From Magicicada septendecula (taxonomy: Eukaryota; Arthropoda; Insecta; Hemiptera; Cicadidae): a DNA stretch of 64,000 nucleotides. The stretch's first letter is position 1. Every line of letters starts with the position of its first letter. The stretch lies in contig CM068367.1 in NCBI GenBank assembly GCA_034769895.1, forward strand, positions 90,544,399 to 90,608,398, in the 5' to 3' direction. Below the pieces are notes generated by a model. The model made no database searches and was not told the origin of the DNA. It saw only the letters and a program-made list of their open reading frames with translations. Positions 59,057 to 64,000 of the stretch are shown here, piece after piece. The position numbers were made by a program, and so were the translations under genes.

Positions 59057-59126
59057 AAAAGAAGAAAAGTTAAGCGATCACATAGACGGATTAAGGTAAA
59101 ACTTTATAGTTTAATTCACTACAAAA

Positions 59127-59341
59127 GCATCTCTGGATGCCTTACTGTAATTAAAAATACTTTAAGAGATATCATATCATGTTTTAAAAGTAAACCGTTT
59201 TGTCTTGAAAAGCCCTATTACATGACCTTGAGTGTGAATGTGTTGTAAGTTGTTTGTATGTGAATCACTGTTTCGTGTTTATCAACTTGTAGAAGTCACG
59301 TGGTCAGAGTTTGGCAACGTTGTTTCCCTTTCAGTACAAAC
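59127..59341. other. Right flank of the Tc1/mariner element
   Basis: Sequence between the nested PLE and the right terminal repeat; no coding signal. Confidence 0.6.
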
Positions 59342-59373
59342 GTCAATACCAAACAAATTTTAATAATAGTATA

Positions 59374-60220
59374 GTTTACCTGCAACATTTAATGTTGAAA
59401 CAAGAGAAATGTTTTCATGACGAACAATAACTGCCACACATTCAAACAGAATAAAATATTTTTTTGAATGCATCCCTGAATTGTAAAGGACTTAAGGTCT
59501 ATTGATTTTGGTGAAGATCGGTTAAGAGAAAGGGGTAGTTTACCTACCACGTTTTATGTTTTAAAAGGGTATTTTCTATGGCAAACGATAACAGCCGCAA
59601 ATTCAAACAGAATCAAATAATTATTTGCATACAGCCCTGATTTGTAGAGTACTCAAGACCTTTTGTTTTTGGTGAAGATCGGTTAAGGGAAAGGGGTAGT
59701 TTACCAGCAACGTTTTATGTTTTAACAAGGGTAATTTTTTCTATGACAAACGATAACTGCCGTAAATTCAAAGAGAATCAAATACCTTTTTGCATGGGGT
59801 CCTGCATTGTAAAGGAGTGATGGCCTGTTGATTTTGGTGAAGATCGGTTAAGGGAAAGGGGTAGTTTAACTGCCACTTTTCATGTTTTAACCAGAGTAAT
59901 TGTTTCTGTGACGAACGATAACTGCTGCACATTCAAACAGAATCAAATAATGTTTTGAATGCTTGCCTCCATTGTAGAGAACTCAAGGCCTGTTGATTTT
60001 GGTGAAGACCGGTTAATGGAAAGGGGTAGTTTACCTCCAACATTTTATATTGTAACAAGAGAAATGTATTCATGACGAACGATAACTGCCACAAATTCAA
60101 ACAGAATCAAATATTTTTTTGCACGTATCCCTGAATTGTAGAGGACTGAAGGCCTATTGATTTTGGTGAAGATCGGTTAAAAGAAAGGGGTAGTTTACCT
60201 GCAACGTTTTATGTTTTAAC
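59374..60220 (+). repeat. 162 bp satellite array, block 6
   Basis: About five monomers, mixed type, the first continuing the one interrupted at 52221. Confidence 0.93.
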
Positions 60221-60390
60221 AAAAGTGAAGTACTTAATTTTGATAAATAAAGTATCCTGATAAGAAGCTCATAATAATCCACTGTAGAAACGTACATGAA
60301 ATATCTATAAATGAAGAGGCTAGTTGAACGGGGTGGGAGTAATTTTCTATTAATGAAAATTATAGTTGAAGAGGGAGGGGAGAATTTTTT
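60221..60390 (+). repeat. Satellite spacer A
   Basis: As 4716-4885. Confidence 0.88.
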
Positions 60391-60690
60391 AAATAAGTAC
60401 TACGTTATTTGCAACAAAGAAGTTTTTTTTTGTTAAAATTCCTTCCTGGGCTGTTTAGCCGTAGTCCAATGTTTTCTGCAAAACCAGACATTTCGGCAGT
60501 CCATCGACTGCCATGATCAGTGAAAATCGAGTGCGAAAACGTGAGGTGGTATACGTTAGTGACCACAGTACTGTGGTTAAGGCTGAAGCAATAGAAATAA
60601 GTAGTTTCTATGGGAATAGTTCATTTCGAATATGATTTTAAATATAAATCTTAGAACATGGAAGTCATGTATGGTTCTCCATACCGATAT
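60391..60690 (-). repeat. Hammerhead unit, copy 5
   Basis: Complete unit; here joined directly to a hairpin module, giving the fullest module order: spacer, hammerhead unit, hairpin, satellite. Confidence 0.88.
60485..60524 (-). ncRNA. Hammerhead-like motif, unit copy 5 (mutated)
   Basis: CTGATCA in place of CTGATGA, the same change as copy 3; the rest of the core and stem II are kept. Probably inactive. Confidence 0.5.
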
Positions 60691-60805
60691 TTTACTTCCA
60701 TGTTCCTTAAAAACTCATGTTCGAGATTATTGCAGATTCTGATTGTACTACACTCAAAACATGAAAAAAAGACATTTTTCGAAAAGTGTCTGTGTGTCTG
60801 GAGAT
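60691..60805 (+). repeat. Hairpin module, copy 4 (shortened)
   Basis: Lacks the second half of the palindrome (ttccttaaaaactcatgttc) but keeps the rest. Confidence 0.82.
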
Positions 60806-61310
60806 TTTTTTCTATGGCAAACGATAACAGTCGCAAATTCAAACAGAATCAAATAATTTATTGCATACAGCTCTGATTTGTAGAGTACTCAAGACCTATT
60901 GTTTTTGGTGAAGATCGGTTAAGGGAAAGGGGTAGTTTACCTGCAACGGTTTCTTTTAAATCAAGGGTGATTTTTGTCTATGGCAAACGATAACAGCCGC
61001 AAATTCAAACAGAAGAAAATAATTTTTTGCATACAGCCCTGAATTGTAGAGTTCTCAAGGTCTATTGTTTTTGGTGAAGATCGGTTAAGGGAAAGGGGTA
61101 GTTTACCTGTTAAATGTTGGAATGTTACCTGCAACATTTAATGTTGAAAAAAGAGAAATGTTTTCATGACGAAAGATAACTGCCGCACATTCAAAAAGAA
61201 TCAAATATTCTTTTGAATGGACCCTGAATTGTAGAGAACTGAAGGTCTATTGATTGTGGTGAAGATCGGTTAAGAGAAAGGGGTAGTTTACCTGCAACGT
61301 TTTATGTTTT
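60806..61310 (+). repeat. 162 bp satellite array, block 7
   Basis: Three monomers, type 1 then type 2. Confidence 0.93.
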
Positions 61311-61485
61311 AACAAGAGTAAAGTACTTAATTTTGATAAATAAAGTATCCTGATAAGAAGCTCATAATAATCCTCTATAGAAACGTACATGAAATATCTA
61401 TAAATGAAGAGGTTAGGTGAACGGGGTGGGGGTAATTTTCTATTAATGAAAATTATAGTTGAAAGGGGAGGGGAGAATTTTTTAT
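61311..61485 (+). repeat. Satellite spacer A
   Basis: As 4716-4885. Confidence 0.88.
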
Positions 61486-61574
61486 ATGTGTACTATGTTA
61501 TCGGCAACAAAGAAGTAGTTCTTTGTTAAAATTCCTTCCCGGGCTTTTTAACCGTAGTCCAATGTTTTCTGCAA

Positions 61575-61614
61575 AACCAGACTTTTTGGCAGTCCATTGA
61601 CTGCCATCATCAGT
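61575..61614 (-). ncRNA. Hammerhead-like motif, unit copy 6 (mutated)
   Basis: CTGATGA and stem II are kept but GAAA is changed to AAAA and stem III to A-AG-T. Probably inactive. Confidence 0.5.
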
Positions 61615-61884
61615 GAAAATCGATTGCGAAAACGTGAGGTGGTATACGTTAGTGACCACAGTACTGTGGTTCAGGCTGAAGCAATAAGCAGAAAGAAGTA
61701 GTTTCTATGGAAATATTTCATTTCGAAAATGATTTTAAATATAAATCTTAGAACATGGAAGTCATGTATAGTTCTCCATACTCCATATTTTATATCTGTA
61801 GTACGTTATCGGCAACAAAGTAGTAGTTTGTTGTTAAAATTCCTTCCTGGGCTGTTTGCCTGTAGTCGAATGTTTTCTGCAAAA

Positions 61885-61925
61885 CCAGACGTTTCAGCAG
61901 TGCCGTCGACTGCCATCATCAGTGA
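61885..61925 (-). ncRNA. Hammerhead ribozyme motif, unit copy 7 (best)
   Basis: Minus strand: inner stem I TCA/TGG, CTGATGA, extra T, stem II GGCAGT with ACTGCT around a GC-rich loop, GAAA, self-complementary stem III ACGT, cleavage after GTC. All canonical core residues and the preferred GUC site are present; this is the copy most likely to cleave. Confidence 0.72.
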
Positions 61926-62095
61926 AAATTGAGTGCGATAACGTGTGGCGGTATACGTTAGTGACCATAGTACTGTGGTTAAGGCTGCAGCAATAAGTGG
62001 AAAGAAGTAGTTTCTATGGAAAATTTCATTTCCTAAATGATTTTAAATATAAATCTTAGAACATGCAAGTCATGTATGGTTCTCCATACCGATAT

Positions 62096-63890
62096 TCTTC
62101 TATGGCAAACGATATCAGCCGCAAATTCAAACAGAATCAAATTATTTTTTGCATACAGCCCTGATTTGTAGAGTACTCAAGGCCCATTGTTTTTGGTGAA
62201 GATTGGTTAAGGAAAAGGGGTAGTTTACCGGCAACTTTTTTTTTAAATCAAGGGTAATTTTTTTCTATGGAAAACGATAACAGCCGCTAATTCAAACAGA
62301 TTCAAATAATGTTTTGCATACAGCCCTGAATTGTAGAGTTCTCAAGACCTACTGTTTTTGGTGAAGATCGGTTAAGGCAAAGGGGTAGTTTACCTGCAAT
62401 GTTTTATGTTTTAACAAGGGTATTTTTTATGGCAAACGATAACAGCCGCAAATTCAAACAGAATCAAATAATTTCTTGCATACAGCACTGAATTGAAGAG
62501 TTCTCAGGACCTATTGTTTTTGCTGAAGATCGGTTAAGGGAAATGAGTAGTTTACCTGCAACGTTTATGTTTTAACAAGGGTATTTTCTATGGCAAATGA
62601 TAACAGCTGCAAATTGAAACATAATCAAATAATTTTTTGCATACAGCCCTGAATTGTAGAGTTCTCAAGACCTATTGTTTTTGTTGAAGATCGGTTTAGG
62701 GAAAGGGGTATTTTACCTTCAACATTTTATGTTTCAACATGGGTAATTTTTTCTATGACGAATGATAACTGCCGTAAATTCAATCAGAATCAAATAATGT
62801 TTTGCATACCTTCCTGGGCTATAGAGAACTCAATGTCTGTTGATTTTGGTGAAGATCGGTTAAGGGAAAGGGGTAGTTTACCTGCAACATTTTATGTTTT
62901 AACAACGGTAATTTTTTCTATGATGAACGATAACTCCCGCACATTCAAACAGAATCAAATATTTTTTTGCATACGTTCCTCAATTGTAAAAGACTGAAGG
63001 CTTCTTGATTTTGGTGAATTTGGGTTAAGGGAAAGTGGTAGTTTACCTGCCACATTTTATGTTTTAACAAGAGTAATTGTTTCTATGACGAACGATAACT
63101 GCCGCACATTGAAACTGAATCAAATAATTTTGTGCATACCTTCCTCAATTGTAGATAACTCAAGGTCTGTTGATTTTGTTGAAGATCAGTTAAGAGAAAG
63201 GCGTAGTTTACCTGCAACATTTTATGTTGTAACAAGAGAACGTTTTTCATGAAGAACGATAACTGCCATAAATCACACAGAATCAAATAATTTTTTACAT
63301 ATGTGCCTGAGTTGTAAAAGACTCAAGGCCTATTGATTTTGGTGAAGATCAGTTAAGGGAAAGGGGTAGTTTACCTGCCATTTTTAATGTTTTAACAAGA
63401 GTAATTGCTTCTATGACGAACGATACCTGCCGCACATTCAAACAGAATCAAATCATGTTTTGCATGTATCCCTGAATTGTAGAGGACTCAAGACCTATTG
63501 ATTTTGGTGAAGATCAGTTAAGAGAAACTTTTAGTTTACCTACAATGTTTTATGTGGTAACAAGGGTAATTTTTTCTATGACGAACAATAACTGCCGTAA
63601 ATTCAAACATAATGAAATAATGTTTTGCACACTTCCCTACATTGTAGAAAACTCAAGGCCTGTTGATTTTGGTGAAGATCGGTTAAGGGAAAGGGGTAGT
63701 TTACCTGCAAAATTTTATGTTGTAACAAGAGAAATTTTTTCATGACGAATGATAACTGCCGTAAATTCAAACAGAATCAAATAATTTTTTACATATGTGC
63801 CTGAGTTGTAGAGGACTCAAGGCCTATTGAATTTGGTGAAGATCGGTTAGGGGGAAAGGGTAGTTTACCTGAAACATTTTTTGTTGTAAC
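62096..63890 (+). repeat. 162 bp satellite array, block 8
   Basis: About eleven monomers. Those to about 62730 are type 1 and those after are type 2, as in block 3. Frames of 60-80 codons here are repeat artefacts. Confidence 0.94.
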
Positions 63891-64000
63891 AAGAGTAAAG
63901 TACTTAATTTTGATAAATAAAGTATCCTGATAAGAAGATCTTAGTAATCCACTGTAGAAAGGTACATGAAATATCTATAAATGAAGAGGCTAGTTGAACG
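63891..64000 (+). repeat. Satellite spacer A, cut by window end
   Basis: Start of the spacer module; a hammerhead unit or hairpin module would be expected just beyond the window. Confidence 0.88.

Larger units (their letters stand above)
54790..59114. mobile_element. PLE inverted dimer with 12 bp target duplication
   Basis: Two copies of one PLE family head to head: a minus-strand 5'-truncated copy (left) and a longer plus-strand copy (right). The 12 bp ttcactacaaaa occurs just outside both ends (54778-54789 and 59115-59126), so the dimer looks like a single insertion. Left arm 54832-56693 mirrors 57254-59114; the ~560 bp between belongs to the right copy's N-terminal coding part. About 42 bp at the left end (54790-54831) have no mirror. 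Confidence 0.85.
52224..59371 (+). mobile_element. IS630-Tc1-mariner element (DD82E-like) with nested PLE
   Basis: Perfect 30 bp inverted ends (TACTATTATTAAAATTTG... at 52224-52253 and 59342-59371) and TA target duplications (52222-52223, 59372-59373); removing it rejoins a satellite monomer exactly at ggggta/gtttacc. Without the PLE inverted dimer (54790-59126) the element is about 2.8 kb. It carries one transposase gene, now broken. Confidence 0.92.
61486..62095 (-). repeat. Hammerhead units 6 and 7, tandem dimer
   Basis: Two complete units head to tail with a period of about 308 bp (tcggcaacaaag at 61501 and 61809). Diverged from one another, so not a very recent duplication. A tandem dimer is the form expected when circular or multimeric RNA of a hammerhead element is copied into DNA. 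Confidence 0.9.

Noticed and set aside
1-64000. Telomere-like ggttaaggg in each satellite monomer
   Set aside because: It occurs once per 162 bp, is not tandem, and is not TTAGG or TTAGGG.

Overview
The window is eukaryotic, non-coding-rich, AT-rich repeat DNA. It looks like an invertebrate and most likely an arthropod, because of the mix of GIY-YIG Penelope-like elements (PLEs), R1-clade and RTE-like LINE ends, ZMYM1-like hAT, pogo/Tigger and IS630-Tc1-mariner elements and many microsatellites. The species cannot be told from the sequence. I found no convincing intact host gene, tRNA, rRNA or CRISPR array. Almost everything recognisable is mobile or satellite DNA, mostly decayed.

Layout. 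1-5.19 kb and 47.09-64.0 kb are one satellite family with a ~162 bp monomer, organised with three other modules: a spacer, a ~300 bp unit carrying a hammerhead-ribozyme motif, and a hairpin module. 5.19-9.9 kb is a broken PLE with a 1.4-1.6 kb inverted duplication. 9.9-32.1 kb is decayed interspersed DNA holding a Tigger-like transposon (13.1-15.1), several hAT elements (17.0, 25.8, 27.3, 30.8), a probable LTR (19.1), a pogo-type short element (20.4), an R1-clade LINE end (21.3-22.0), two RTE/Jockey-like LINE ends (26.1, 28.1) and a 558 bp foldback element (30.1). 32.2-38.95 kb is a minus-strand LTR retrotransposon with ~2 kb LTRs and only a gag-like coiled-coil gene. 39.1-39.6 kb is a PLE 3' end. 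41.3-44.1 kb is a nearly complete minus-strand PLE. 44.9-45.3 kb is a 37 bp minisatellite and 45.5 kb a second copy of the 19.1 kb LTR.

In the right-hand satellite, an IS630-Tc1-mariner element with D-D-E spacing near DD82E (52.22-59.37 kb) sits in a satellite monomer. Inside it is a PLE inverted dimer (54.79-59.11 kb) flanked by a 12 bp duplication.

The unifying theme is self-cleaving RNA. Hammerhead motifs of one unusual design (CUGANGA core, one extra core base before stem II, and a self-complementary 4-8 nt stem III) occur at the 3' end of each recognisable PLE, in a 198 bp foldback insertion with its own 10 bp target duplication (51.86-52.06 kb), and in the ~308 bp units scattered through the satellite, once as a tandem dimer (61.49-62.09 kb). 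I infer that the satellite carries retrozyme-like, PLE-dependent short elements, and that PLE reverse transcriptases of this kind produced the inverted duplications seen at four sites. Ribozyme activity and mobility are predictions from sequence only.
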